Positions 1 to 8,007 of a DNA stretch of 38,251 bases are shown here, in pieces. The DNA is taken from the IMG/VR virus record IMGVR_UViG_3300050015_001121, positions 1 through 38,251 of that record; one strand, given 5' to 3'. This stretch comes from a virus. A model generated the notes under the pieces. That model saw nothing but the letters and a program-made list of their open reading frames with translations, had not been told where the DNA came from and did no database searches. Position 1 is the stretch's first letter, and every line of letters starts with the position of its first letter. The position numbers and the translations under genes were made by a program.

Positions 1-440
1 TTCTGCACTATTCTCCCTGATATTATTTGCCAAAGTGAGTCGACGATGCCGAGTGGGTTCGCTACTTGGTACATTCTACCTGCGGACATTTGCCAGAGGC
101 CACTGACGTATATCGTGGCAGTGGTGTAAGTGTTGTTGTAGGTGTCATTGTAAATGTTAGTTGTGACGGTCGTTGTGTATGAATTATTGATCGTGTTTGA
201 TGTGGTATAGCTGTTGTAACTATTTACGACGGTTACCGATGCACCAGCGGTATAATAGCCGCCCTTCTTCTTCCCGTCGAAAATAACCATCGCCTTCGCC
301 TGATTGTCGACGGCAATTTCCCCGTTATTTCCGACTGTCTGCGCTATCTGCGCCGTCGTCCCGCTGCGTGGAACTATATTATCAGCGTAAGACGACGGCA
401 CCAGTATCGCAAAAAACAGCAAGCAAACGTATTTCTTCAT
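1..440 (-). CDS. Exported tail-fibre-like protein, N-terminal part (cut by the left window edge)
   Basis: The ATG at 440 opens a frame that runs off the left edge after about 146 codons. The N-terminus is a classical Sec signal peptide: Lys-Lys, a hydrophobic core (VCLLFFAILV), then a PSSYA-type cleavage site near residue 19. After it come a short Gly/Lys-rich stretch, a Tyr/Asn/Thr low-complexity stretch at about residues 75-110, and two similar segments, LWQMSAGRMYQ and LWQIISGRIVQ. The frame joins without a stop or shift to the frame entering at 38251, so the two pieces are read as one protein of about 264 residues. The C-terminal half resembles a phage fibre module. A signal peptide on a fibre-like protein is unusual, because tail fibres normally fold and assemble in the cytoplasm. 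Confidence 0.75.
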   Translation of the reverse strand, partial: MKKYVCLLFFAILVPSSYADNIVPRSGTTAQIAQTVGNNGEIAVDNQAKAMVIFDGKKKGGYYTAGASVTVVNSYNSYTTSNTINNSYTTTVTTNIYNDTYNNTYTTATIYVSGLWQMSAGRMYQVANPLGIVDSLWQIISGRIVQ

Positions 441-452
441 AATCTCCCTTGA

Positions 453-1451
453 TTACGGAGCGACTTTTCTTCCAAAACCTTTGAGCTTTAGATTGATCGA
501 ACCAAAAGTACCGGCAGACAATGCGCATCTCAAATATTCATAATTGAATTTCGAGAAGTCCCAGCAATATCCAGTTGAGCCAGTTGTCGGCGTTACGGTA
601 ATACTTGATACGCTCAAATCACAAAAGCACATACCGTCATTAGATGACTGCCATTTGAAGGCGAAATTGTCAGTATTTTTAACAGGGGTCAATACAAAAG
701 TTCCCTTGTCGACGCTGCCTTGTGAAAAGTCAACAGTAGTACCCGTCAGAGAATTTGCCTTGCTTGTCGCCAATTTTAAATACGTTCCGTCACCGGCTAT
801 GACAAAATAAGTGGTATTAGCAGTCAATCCCGTAGGCAGTGTGCCAGCCGTGGCGGTCGCAAGCAAAGACAATCCAGTAGCATAACTGTTCGTTTTGTTT
901 ATACGGTCAAGCTGATAATTGAGATCCGTTGCGACTGCTCCGGTCATTCCTACAACGCTAATAGCCGTAGGAGTAGACGAAGCAAGCGTATAATTGACGC
1001 CCGAAACTGTCGCCGTTGCATAAATTACCGTTGCCGAAGCAGCAAGAGAAAAAGCGATATTGCTCCCCTGCCCTGAACCGACTGCGATGATTGCATTATA
1101 GATATTAGTTGCAGTATTTGAGGATAAAGAACCTACCGCCCAATTAATCCCCTGTGTGAAACTTTTACCGTTCACGGTTATGACTGCGCCAGTCAATCCG
1201 GTATTGCTTAAAATGCTGATAGTGCCTGTTGAGCGTGTACCGTCGACAAAAGTGATAGCGGTAAGCGTTTCTGTTGAGTATACGGCTTGAAAAGAAAGAT
1301 AATCAATCCCTTTCGCAGAACAATCAAGCGTGTAATTGCCTGTGTTCGCTACGCTACCGTTTACCAGCGTGTCATCATAAACCGTATCAGAGGCAAAACT
1401 CGGAACACTGAACATCAGTAACGTAATCACTACATACAAAAATCTTTTCAT
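453..1451 (-). CDS. Exported Thr/Ser-rich virion or cell-surface protein
   Basis: The protein has 332 residues, and a good Shine-Dalgarno (AAAGGAG) precedes its ATG. The first ~20 residues are a Sec signal peptide (MKRFLYVVITLLMFSVPSFA, then SD). The mature part is rich in Thr, Ser, Ala and Gly and looks all-beta. It contains a segment around residues 92-125 (ITVNGKSFTQGINWAVGS) resembling small beta modules seen in phage tail and decoration proteins. The C-terminus has several cysteines (CFCDL, YCWDF). It lies 12 bp upstream of the exported fibre-like gene and is probably cotranscribed with it. It may be a surface-exposed fibre or adhesin, or a protein exported by the infected cell. No specific function is recognised. 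Confidence 0.8.
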   Translation of the reverse strand: MKRFLYVVITLLMFSVPSFASDTVYDDTLVNGSVANTGNYTLDCSAKGIDYLSFQAVYSTETLTAITFVDGTRSTGTISILSNTGLTGAVITVNGKSFTQGINWAVGSLSSNTATNIYNAIIAVGSGQGSNIAFSLAASATVIYATATVSGVNYTLASSTPTAISVVGMTGAVATDLNYQLDRINKTNSYATGLSLLATATAGTLPTGLTANTTYFVIAGDGTYLKLATSKANSLTGTTVDFSQGSVDKGTFVLTPVKNTDNFAFKWQSSNDGMCFCDLSVSSITVTPTTGSTGYCWDFSKFNYEYLRCALSAGTFGSINLKLKGFGRKVAP

Positions 1452-1469
1452 CTTAATTTCTCCTTTTAC

Positions 1470-1497
1470 TTGACTTTTTATTGTTTTCTGCTATACT
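1470..1497 (+). promoter_or_regulatory. Sigma-70 promoter for the lone plus-strand gene
   Basis: The -35 box TTGACT (1470-1475) and -10 box TATACT (1492-1497) are separated by 16 bp. Transcription would start near 1504, about 94 nt before the ATG at 1598. An imperfect palindrome, GCTATACTATTAGC (1490-1503), covers the -10 box and could be an operator. Confidence 0.75.
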
Positions 1498-1510
1498 ATT
1501 AGCGAAAGAG

Positions 1511-1582
1511 AAAGGATAGGTCTAGCTATCCTTCGTCCCTATTTGGTGGAGTGCCGCTAGACCGGTGCTCCACCTTATTTCT
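1511..1582 (+). promoter_or_regulatory. Two-hairpin leader with complementary loops and a terminator-like U tract
   Basis: Hairpin 1 pairs 1512-1519 with 1526-1533 (8 bp, AAGGATAG/CTATCCTT) and has loop GTCTAG (1520-1525). Hairpin 2 pairs 1545-1556 with 1563-1574 (12 bp including two G-U pairs) and has loop CTAGAC (1557-1562). The two six-base loops are exact reverse complements, extendable to 8 nt with the closing pairs, so a kissing complex or an alternative fold is possible. Hairpin 2 is followed by TTATTTCTTTT, like an intrinsic terminator, placed directly before the Shine-Dalgarno AAGGAG. The arrangement suggests attenuation control of the plus-strand gene. Confidence 0.65.
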
Positions 1583-1597
1583 TTTAAGGAGCGTGTT

Positions 1598-2116
1598 ATG
1601 AAAAAGACCGTTATTCTGGCAGTCACATTGCTCACGATATTCTGCTTCGCAGTATCTTCATATAGTGAGGAGTTTTTTAACCGCCCGGCTTCAACAGCTA
1701 TTGCAGGGGTCGCCTGTATCGCAGTTGGTCTAGTGCTAGGCAACAACTTTAGTATTCAGCTTAACAATACATCCAGCGACCTTGACCGCGCAGAGAAAGC
1801 AATGGACGATTCCATTGTTTATGGCGCACACATAGGGAACGCAGACAATGATGCCGACTACCAGAAGTACAGCATTTTAATGAACGATAGCCGGGCGGCT
1901 TCACAACGTTATTTTGAATCTGCCGGAAACCATCAACAGGAGGCGGGGCAATATCAAATTGCCTCAAATACTCTCATAGTAGCCGGTGCGCTTTTCGTGT
2001 TTCGTTCCCTCATGCTTGTTGGCGAGAAACACGACATTGCAAAGAACAAATCCGTATCAATTGCCATCAACTACAATGCCAACAAACCGGAAGTCAAAGT
2101 TAAAAAACAATTTTAA
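1598..2116 (+). CDS. Exported/membrane protein, the only plus-strand gene
   Basis: The protein has 172 residues. The start at 1598 is chosen because AAGGAG lies 7 nt upstream; an earlier in-frame codon at 1565 lies inside the leader hairpin. The N-terminus is a Sec signal peptide (MKKTVILAVTLLTIFCFAVSSYS). Two hydrophobic segments follow (about residues 33-50 and 125-147), with a Glu/Asp/Ser-rich region between them, and the C-terminus is basic and ends in Phe. The gene has its own promoter and leader and ends tail-to-tail with the minus-strand fibre gene (stops share TTAA, 2113-2116). Independent transcription against the genome direction is typical of a moron. Superinfection exclusion or host envelope modification is possible but unproven. 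Confidence 0.8.
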   Translation: MKKTVILAVTLLTIFCFAVSSYSEEFFNRPASTAIAGVACIAVGLVLGNNFSIQLNNTSSDLDRAEKAMDDSIVYGAHIGNADNDADYQKYSILMNDSRAASQRYFESAGNHQQEAGQYQIASNTLIVAGALFVFRSLMLVGEKHDIAKNKSVSIAINYNANKPEVKVKKQF

Positions 2117-2742
2117 CGGAATGCCAGATACATAATGTTTGCTGTTCCAGTTATAGACCCTGATCTCGCCCATGTTAGCGTAAATCCGTCTGCGCCCAAT
2201 GCTGTTATCTTTCCGCTACACGTTCCGCCCGTGAAATCGTCGTAATAAATAGAATAATTCGGGGTTAATGCATAATTAGCAGAACCAGCTATAGGATTGG
2301 CTGTGACGTAGTGGGTAGTTCCATTATCAGTCCCAAAAGATATAGCACTGCTTGCAGTCCTGGACGCAACAAAAAACAAAAGGCTCGGCTGAAATCCAAG
2401 TCCAGAAATGACCTGTGTTCCGCTTGCCGTGGACATATCATGGGTAAAACTTCCAATGATAAAGTTTCCGGACATAAAGGGGCCCACAAAAGACGCTGCC
2501 GTCATAATACCGCTGGCTGTTATATTCCCCGCCACCCCAATATTCCCGCCCGAAGTAATCCCTGACGCCGTCGTCAAGCTATTAGAAGTAATCCCTGACG
2601 CCGTCGTCAAGCTATTAACCGTCACATCAGCCGTCCCGTCGGTTAGGAAATCAATAACTTTGTGAAAGTTGAACTGCCAGTCTGTGTCTTTTAGTGGGGC
2701 TACTGTGTAATAAATGAAATCAGAATAGGACGGCGTGCTCAT
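2113..2742 (-). CDS. Tail fibre / receptor-binding-type protein
   Basis: The protein has 209 residues. The N-terminus (MSTPSYSDFIYYTVAPL) probably attaches to the virion. The middle (residues ~43-85) is a Ser/Thr/Gly repeat region, including an exact tandem pair of the 11-mer NSLTTASGITS. The C-terminal ~110 residues (GLGFQPSLLFFVASRT... to LAFR) resemble the globular C-terminal domain of many phage fibre and appendage proteins, with the GF-x-P-x-x-L-x-F-F pattern. Its ATG overlaps the stop of the preceding internal-protein gene by 4 bp. By position (last of the late block) and composition it is the best receptor-binding candidate. Confidence 0.75.
   Translation of the reverse strand: MSTPSYSDFIYYTVAPLKDTDWQFNFHKVIDFLTDGTADVTVNSLTTASGITSNSLTTASGITSGGNIGVAGNITASGIMTAASFVGPFMSGNFIIGSFTHDMSTASGTQVISGLGFQPSLLFFVASRTASSAISFGTDNGTTHYVTANPIAGSANYALTPNYSIYYDDFTGGTCSGKITALGADGFTLTWARSGSITGTANIMYLAFR
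2552..2617 (-). repeat. Exact 33-bp tandem duplication inside the fibre gene
   Basis: Two adjacent, identical 33-bp units (2552-2584 and 2585-2617) encode the 11-residue unit NSLTTASGITS twice. A third partial relative follows in the protein. Perfect identity indicates recent duplication or slippage and keeps the frame. Confidence 0.9.
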
Positions 2743-4412
2743 TGTTTTGCTCCTTTTGGGAATTGTAATATGCTCTTTATTGCCCCGTATCGTGTTTTCC
2801 CCGTGCCTGTTATCAGCCCGTGGTAATTGGGAACTTTCCCAGATACTGCTTCGGGTTTAACCCATCCATTTTCGATACCTCTTGCAAGTAGTTGAGCGTG
2901 AAACTCTGGGTTCCCAACTTTAACTACGTTTCCGATCATTTTCACGCCGGGGATGCGACCCATTCCTATCGGTGCGACCGTCTTTTTTGTAGCTATGTCG
3001 TTTGCCAATTGCGCAAGCTTTATTTTATCGGTAAAACCGCCATAAGAGACTAGCTTTTGCGTCTCCGGATATTTTGCAAGCGTATCGTGTAGTTTTTGCA
3101 GGTTTTCTTTGAATGTTAATTGCCCCTTGTCTTTATAAGATGATGCTATTTTGCTTTCAAGTCTCATTTCACCCATTTCACGATTGAGCCGTAATGTTTT
3201 GTTAATTAAATGCTCGGCGTCCATTAAATCAACGTATTGATCTGCGGCTTTTGCTATCCGCGGGTCATTACGCTTTGCTTCTGTTAGCGCATTTGCCATT
3301 CTTGTATAAAATTTCCCTGCTAAAGTTTTTCTGCCGAGAGGTGTGACATTGTCTTCGGCTAAGTCATAAAGTATCCTAGATGCTTCTTTTGCCTTTCCGA
3401 AGGTCAGAGGTTCTACATTTTTTATTTCTTCATACCCAGTTATGGCGTTTTCGTATTCAGGTATGCTCCCTTCGTTTGCGGGGTTAAAATTCTTAGCCAC
3501 TTTAGATATAATCGGCTTTTTTGTAATCGTATCTGTTTGGGCGGTTAATCCCTCGTATATCTTTCTTGCTTTTGCAATTTGGGATTCATCGAGATATTTG
3601 GATGCTTCCCCTAATTCATGCTTCATCTTAGCCAAAGCAAGATTAGATTCGACGGGGTCACTATCCTTTATTCCTAATTTCTTATAAAATTGATTTTGTG
3701 CTTCTCTAATTGCTGGTTTGATCTGTTTCGCTTGATCTGCTGCTTCTTTCGCTATCTCTGGTGCTTGTTTTCCTATAAAATTCTGCGTATTGTCCCGAAC
3801 GAACCTATTATTTGCAATGTTCTGTATATTGGTCTTTTCAAGTGTCGTCGGTAACACTTCGGCGGTATCAATCATGTCCACTGGTTTAGGCACAACTACA
3901 GGTGCGACAGGCTTAGGATTTTTCGCCACTCTCACCGGATTTTTTAATATATCAAATCCTTTCGGTGCTTCAATATTGCCCGCTGTTTTCGAGAACATCG
4001 GCGCAGCAAGCATCGCCGCATTAACGAATTCATTTTTTAGGGGGTGATTATATAGTGTTTCCTTGATAGCTCCAACACTGGAATAGTTCGGAGCTTCTTT
4101 TACTGATTCTTCCTGTGTTCCTCTAACGATATTTTTGATAGTCGGCTCATTAATCGCCGAAGCAACGGGATTAGTGGATTTTACCGGATTGACGATATCC
4201 CGAATACTTGCACCAGTTAAAATGTCCATTCCCATTTTCCCAACGTTTGAAAGCGACTGTCCCATGCTCGGGATGATGTTTTTACCTATATCAATGACGT
4301 CGTTCTTTAGATTTTCACCAAAAGAAGGACGGACGGCAGCGGTCTTAAAATCTTCCCACGGCATACCCGTTTCCGTTTGTTTCTGCTGAAAATCAAGCCA
4401 CGGTTCGTTCAT
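2739..4412 (-). CDS. Large internal virion / DNA-ejection-type protein
   Basis: The protein has 557 residues, mostly helical and Lys/Ala/Glu-rich, with no transmembrane segment. The N-terminus has two similar short motifs (PWLDFQQKQ and PWEDFKTA), the type of repeat seen near the N-terminus of podovirus internal proteins. Long helices span roughly residues 190-440. It is the last of three consecutive helical genes between the tail-hub gene and the fibre gene, the position of gp7/gp20/gp16 (ejection proteins) in P22-like phages. The role is inferred from position, size and composition; no catalytic motif (for example a transglycosylase) is visible. Confidence 0.65.
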   Translation of the reverse strand: MNEPWLDFQQKQTETGMPWEDFKTAAVRPSFGENLKNDVIDIGKNIIPSMGQSLSNVGKMGMDILTGASIRDIVNPVKSTNPVASAINEPTIKNIVRGTQEESVKEAPNYSSVGAIKETLYNHPLKNEFVNAAMLAAPMFSKTAGNIEAPKGFDILKNPVRVAKNPKPVAPVVVPKPVDMIDTAEVLPTTLEKTNIQNIANNRFVRDNTQNFIGKQAPEIAKEAADQAKQIKPAIREAQNQFYKKLGIKDSDPVESNLALAKMKHELGEASKYLDESQIAKARKIYEGLTAQTDTITKKPIISKVAKNFNPANEGSIPEYENAITGYEEIKNVEPLTFGKAKEASRILYDLAEDNVTPLGRKTLAGKFYTRMANALTEAKRNDPRIAKAADQYVDLMDAEHLINKTLRLNREMGEMRLESKIASSYKDKGQLTFKENLQKLHDTLAKYPETQKLVSYGGFTDKIKLAQLANDIATKKTVAPIGMGRIPGVKMIGNVVKVGNPEFHAQLLARGIENGWVKPEAVSGKVPNYHGLITGTGKTRYGAIKSILQFPKGAKQ

Positions 4413-5254
4413 TATATTTTGCTCCAGCTTTTCTGATCTGCGGGATCTCCGCCTATATATTTATGTCCTTTTAATACTGTTCCGACAGCAATAGTCGCTG
4501 GCTTATTTTCTACCGTAGATGTTTTTACAAATGGGACGAGATGTGACCAGAAGCCCCTATTCACTATCTGTTTTGTGTCGGGGTTATTGGTTATTTCTTG
4601 AAACGCTTCTGCGCTGATTGCGCCTTTTTTATAAGCTTCCTGTGCGGCGTCAATTACATACTTTCTCTGATCAACTTGCGGTTTGCGCTCCAGCTCTGAT
4701 TGCGCCCTGTCGGCGTTTTGTTTTTCTATTTTAATGCGCTCTGTATCGTTATTAAGTTGTGCAACCTTGAATGGCAAATCAAGACTGTGTTCTACTTCTG
4801 CCTTTTTAAGCTCTGCCGCCTGCGCACCCTGTGCCCGCACATCTTCACCCATTGATTTTATACGTTCTTTGTTCATTTCAAAGGCATTCGCTCTCTGTCC
4901 AGCCTCTAAGTTTGCAGCAGTATTGGCATTATTCAGATATCCTTGCGCCAAATACGGATTTCCAGTTGAGCCAGCCATGATCTGATTGCCGGTTTTGGTG
5001 GAAAGGAACTCGCCAACCTTTCCTAATCCTGCAATCGTAGCCATCCCTGCGCCTTTCCATCCACCACCGGCAGATTCAAAGGCATCACGGCTTGCGGTAT
5101 ATATATCAGCCGGGGAAGTCGGTGCTGGTGCGCTATATTCTTTGCCAGCTGCCTCATAATAAGCCGGTGCGTAAGACTTCGGCATTGCTGCAACTTCGGG
5201 GATCTGCGGCGTTTTGTTTTTGTACGCCTCGTATGCGTTTAGTAGTGCGCTCAT
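4412..5254 (-). CDS. Internal virion / ejection-type protein
   Basis: The protein has 280 residues. It has an Ala/Pro/Tyr-rich N-terminal third, a Gly-rich hinge (GGGWKGAGMATIAGLGKVG, ~residues 64-82), a long coiled-coil-prone middle (~115-205), and a C-terminal tail reading GHKYIGGDPADQKSW. That tail resembles the short GG-D-P-x-x-x-x-SW ending found on several phage structural proteins. It shares one base with the start of the next gene (4412) and four with the previous one, so it is translationally coupled. The ejection role is inferred from genome position. Confidence 0.65.
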   Translation of the reverse strand: MSALLNAYEAYKNKTPQIPEVAAMPKSYAPAYYEAAGKEYSAPAPTSPADIYTASRDAFESAGGGWKGAGMATIAGLGKVGEFLSTKTGNQIMAGSTGNPYLAQGYLNNANTAANLEAGQRANAFEMNKERIKSMGEDVRAQGAQAAELKKAEVEHSLDLPFKVAQLNNDTERIKIEKQNADRAQSELERKPQVDQRKYVIDAAQEAYKKGAISAEAFQEITNNPDTKQIVNRGFWSHLVPFVKTSTVENKPATIAVGTVLKGHKYIGGDPADQKSWSKI

Positions 5255-5814
5255 ATTGATACCCCCGTAGCCGGAGTAGTGGCTGCTTGTCCTTTCTGTG
5301 CCTTTGCCGCTTGATATGCCCTTAATTCTGCCGCTCTTTGTGCCGCATCGGTATATTTCATGGTATTTACGTCTTTCTGTGCTGTAATTGCCTGCTCTCC
5401 GGACGCTCTATTGAGCAAACCAGCTGCCTGCCCGCCCCTGACGCCCTGTTGCGCGAGATTCGCTTCCATTTGGGCTGCGCCCTGCTGCAACTGTTGAGCG
5501 TTACCAGAGGCAATGTCGGCGGTCTGCTGCGTTAATTCGGGATTAGCGGTATTCGCTTCCGTGGTCAATGCATTTTCCCCTTCGCTCATCTGCTGGCCGC
5601 CAGTGGATAGTGATGCCTGATACGCTTTTGCCCGAGCGTCGGACAGCTGTTTTTGATAGTCGGTAGTGGTATTAAACTCTCTGCCTTGCTCTGCGATCTG
5701 TTCCCGTGTGCCCTGCAATCCGAGTGTAGCCTGATTTTCCATTGCGCCAGCTTGTGCCTGTGCTGCCATTACTGATCCTGCGCCCTGCGCGATACCGCCT
5801 ATTGCCGAACCCAT
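5251..5814 (-). CDS. Ala/Gln-rich internal virion protein
   Basis: The protein has 187 residues. It begins with a small Gly/Ala-rich, membrane-compatible segment (MGSAIGGIAQGAGSVMAAQAQ) followed by Gln/Ala/Glu-rich helices with no hydrophobic core. Such low-complexity helical proteins are typical ejection proteins that leave the capsid with the DNA and insert in the envelope. It lies immediately after the GNAT-like gene and overlaps the next gene by 4 bp. Ser/Thr/Pro-rich residues form the C-terminus. Confidence 0.65.
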   Translation of the reverse strand: MGSAIGGIAQGAGSVMAAQAQAGAMENQATLGLQGTREQIAEQGREFNTTTDYQKQLSDARAKAYQASLSTGGQQMSEGENALTTEANTANPELTQQTADIASGNAQQLQQGAAQMEANLAQQGVRGGQAAGLLNRASGEQAITAQKDVNTMKYTDAAQRAAELRAYQAAKAQKGQAATTPATGVSI

Positions 5815-5815
5815 A

Positions 5816-6184
5816 TCATTTACCTCTTTGCAAAATATAGTTTCCTAAATCTTCTTGAACTATCTTAAAACCGATACGCAGGTATGTTTTCCAGACCCTA
5901 TCGTTTACTTTCTGCACTTTTGCCCGTAGCTTTGTTGCTCCAAAGGTCATTTCTCGAAACATTTTCAAGGCCATACAACGATTCTTTCCTATGTAATGGC
6001 CTTCAAGCAAATTCCGGTACCCGTCATCTTCATCAACGTAAACCCAAAAGCCGACTAGCTTTAAATCTTCATATATCTTTTTAACGCGATATTTCGGGTT
6101 CGTTTCGTATTCGTGACACACGTTTGCAAATATCTTTTTTAGCGTCGGTATATTAGCTTTAAAAAGAATCTCCGCTATATTCAC
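5816..6184 (-). CDS. GNAT-like virion-associated protein
   Basis: The protein has 122 residues. The C-terminal half reads like the end of an acyltransferase fold: a helix with LRAKVQKVNDRVWKTYLRIGFK, where the Asn followed ~10 residues later by GF matches the GNAT pattern N-x-x-x-x-x-x-Y-x-x-x-GF, and then a closing strand. The N-terminal half is shorter than a usual GNAT and no clear acetyl-CoA loop (Q/R-x-x-G-x-G/A) is seen, so activity is doubtful. A GNAT-like protein also sits among tail/core genes in T7-like phages (gp13). It overlaps the hub gene by 4 bp. Confidence 0.55.
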   Translation of the reverse strand: MNIAEILFKANIPTLKKIFANVCHEYETNPKYRVKKIYEDLKLVGFWVYVDEDDGYRNLLEGHYIGKNRCMALKMFREMTFGATKLRAKVQKVNDRVWKTYLRIGFKIVQEDLGNYILQRGK

Positions 6185-8007
6185 GCTGTCGCCTCTTTGT
6201 TTCTTAACGCCTCACCAACCGCCCCCCACTGTAAAAATGATATATTCCCTGATGTGCATGTCAGCGTCCACTGCGCCCACCGGCACGGAGTAGTGATATT
6301 TACAACTCGGTAATCGCTTTCCCCTTTATCGCTTGTCAAAAAGTACGTTGCATCAAAATACACGGGGTTGAATACGCCGCCATAAAGAGGGATAGTCGAC
6401 GTTATCGGATAAGCCGAATTAGAATCAAGAACAACTGAAATGTCAGTCGAAGATGTGAGGCTTGTTTTAAACCAGAAAACTAGCTTTTTGAACCACTTGA
6501 ATAGACGGCTTACTTCGAGATATGCGCTGATTAGTGTCGCCTTAACATCTTCGCCACGGTACTTTATATTCACATACTCCTGCTCAATATTTCCGTCCGA
6601 TTGCCCGTTATAGAATTTCTGCGGCGATGTTCCCATTACGGCAAAGCATCTGGGCTTAGATTCGTAGCTTGCCGACTTGATATGGTGAGTAGTCCATCCG
6701 GGAACACGAATATCAAATACGAATTTGATGTTATCGACTGCCAAATGGTACCGATAGTCAAAGAACTCGGCGGCGATGTTGGAATATGACTGTAATGCGG
6801 AACTTAGCGATCCCCTTATATCTTGTGACCAGTTTTCAGTCTGGACGTTTCCCAAAACAGTGGCAACCGGCAATTCATCCTGTCCATTGATTACTCTCAC
6901 GTCATTTAACGTAGAAACAAATACAAGACCGCCACGGAAAGCACCGGATGCCGGTACAGATACGCAAGAATATCCGCTTTTCATGCCTACGTTCGCCCGT
7001 GTCGGCTTGACGGTGTTTATGCCGACAACTGTGTCGGAAGGTTCGACAATATAAATCTGCTTACCCGTGCCTACAATGATTTTGCTAAAGTCTATTCCCA
7101 TGCCCTCAACAGGAGTATTATCGTTGCCGTAGTTCGCTATGTCTATAAAAGTAAGCACTGAAATTACTTCAATGTTTGCGTCTGTTTTGAATAACTGTGT
7201 GGGGTACTTACCAACCTTCGTCGCAAATAAACTTTGGTTAGCCACTGCAAGAAAATGCGGCTTCGGTAATTCGTTTATGCCTGTTGCCGGTATAGTGGTG
7301 CTAAGTGAACCGTCTGCAATGTTGTCTTGATATGTTTGTGTAGTATTGTCGGCAATCGTTGTAAGAAGTTTGAGTGTTGATCCACCGGCAACAGTTCGAT
7401 AAATATTTCTCGACAAAGTACCGTCGTACCCAAAAGGAAGCGTCAAATCTATTTTCTTGCTGGTCACAGTGATCGTATTGCTTACGCTACCCATTACTTC
7501 CTCGCCAGCGGCGGTGACGTAGGTCATGGCGTAGTAATATGCGCCGCTCGGATTACCTGACGCGGCGTTAGCAACTGCCGCCGGTGCGCCCATTTCGGCA
7601 ACTACGCCAAGTGAACCATAGTAGACGTTGACATAGTTTGAACCGTTGGCAATAAACAATTTATCATTGAACGCTACGACGGACACGCGCCCGGCGGTAA
7701 GCCCTGATTTAACTAATACCTCTGTGCCGAGAGCCGTCTTGTAAATGCTGCCATTTGTGAACCCTATCTGCTGCGTCTGCAATACGTTGTTCGTATCAAG
7801 GAAACGGTACTCGAAAAGACCGTCGATTGAGTGCGTCCCTATAGTGTTTATCTGGTCAGGCATAAGTATTACGTCAACGCCCGGAAGCCCCGTATTAGGG
7901 AAATTCCAGTTTTCCGCTTTCGTGAAATACTCCGGCGGCGTCTGTTTAGGGTCTGTGTCGTCTTTTAGACCAGAGAACTTTGATATGAGTGATTCAGTGT
8001 CAGCCAT
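6181..8007 (-). CDS. Tail hub / portal-stabilising protein (gp10-like)
   Basis: The protein has 608 residues, is beta-rich and long, and directly follows the gp4-like connector gene, the place of the P22 gp10 plug/hub (or T7-like nozzle). Repeated strand motifs in residues ~50-110 and ~280-440 suggest a beta-propeller core (LFIANGSNYVNVYYG, LFATKVGKYPTQLF, LVFVSTLNDVRVING). Residues ~150-235 (YYYAMTYVTAAGEEV to YQDNIADGSL) are an Ig/FN3-like insert common in phage appendages. The C-terminal ~100 residues are a second beta domain. The start overlaps the previous stop by one base (TAATG type). Function is assigned by position and fold impression only. Confidence 0.65.
   Translation of the reverse strand: MADTESLISKFSGLKDDTDPKQTPPEYFTKAENWNFPNTGLPGVDVILMPDQINTIGTHSIDGLFEYRFLDTNNVLQTQQIGFTNGSIYKTALGTEVLVKSGLTAGRVSVVAFNDKLFIANGSNYVNVYYGSLGVVAEMGAPAAVANAASGNPSGAYYYAMTYVTAAGEEVMGSVSNTITVTSKKIDLTLPFGYDGTLSRNIYRTVAGGSTLKLLTTIADNTTQTYQDNIADGSLSTTIPATGINELPKPHFLAVANQSLFATKVGKYPTQLFKTDANIEVISVLTFIDIANYGNDNTPVEGMGIDFSKIIVGTGKQIYIVEPSDTVVGINTVKPTRANVGMKSGYSCVSVPASGAFRGGLVFVSTLNDVRVINGQDELPVATVLGNVQTENWSQDIRGSLSSALQSYSNIAAEFFDYRYHLAVDNIKFVFDIRVPGWTTHHIKSASYESKPRCFAVMGTSPQKFYNGQSDGNIEQEYVNIKYRGEDVKATLISAYLEVSRLFKWFKKLVFWFKTSLTSSTDISVVLDSNSAYPITSTIPLYGGVFNPVYFDATYFLTSDKGESDYRVVNITTPCRWAQWTLTCTSGNISFLQWGAVGEALRNKEATA

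Noticed and set aside
1545-1582. Hairpin at 1545-1574 as terminator for the minus-strand genes
   Set aside because: On the minus strand the stem is followed by AAATAGGGACG, with no T run; the U tract exists only in the plus direction.
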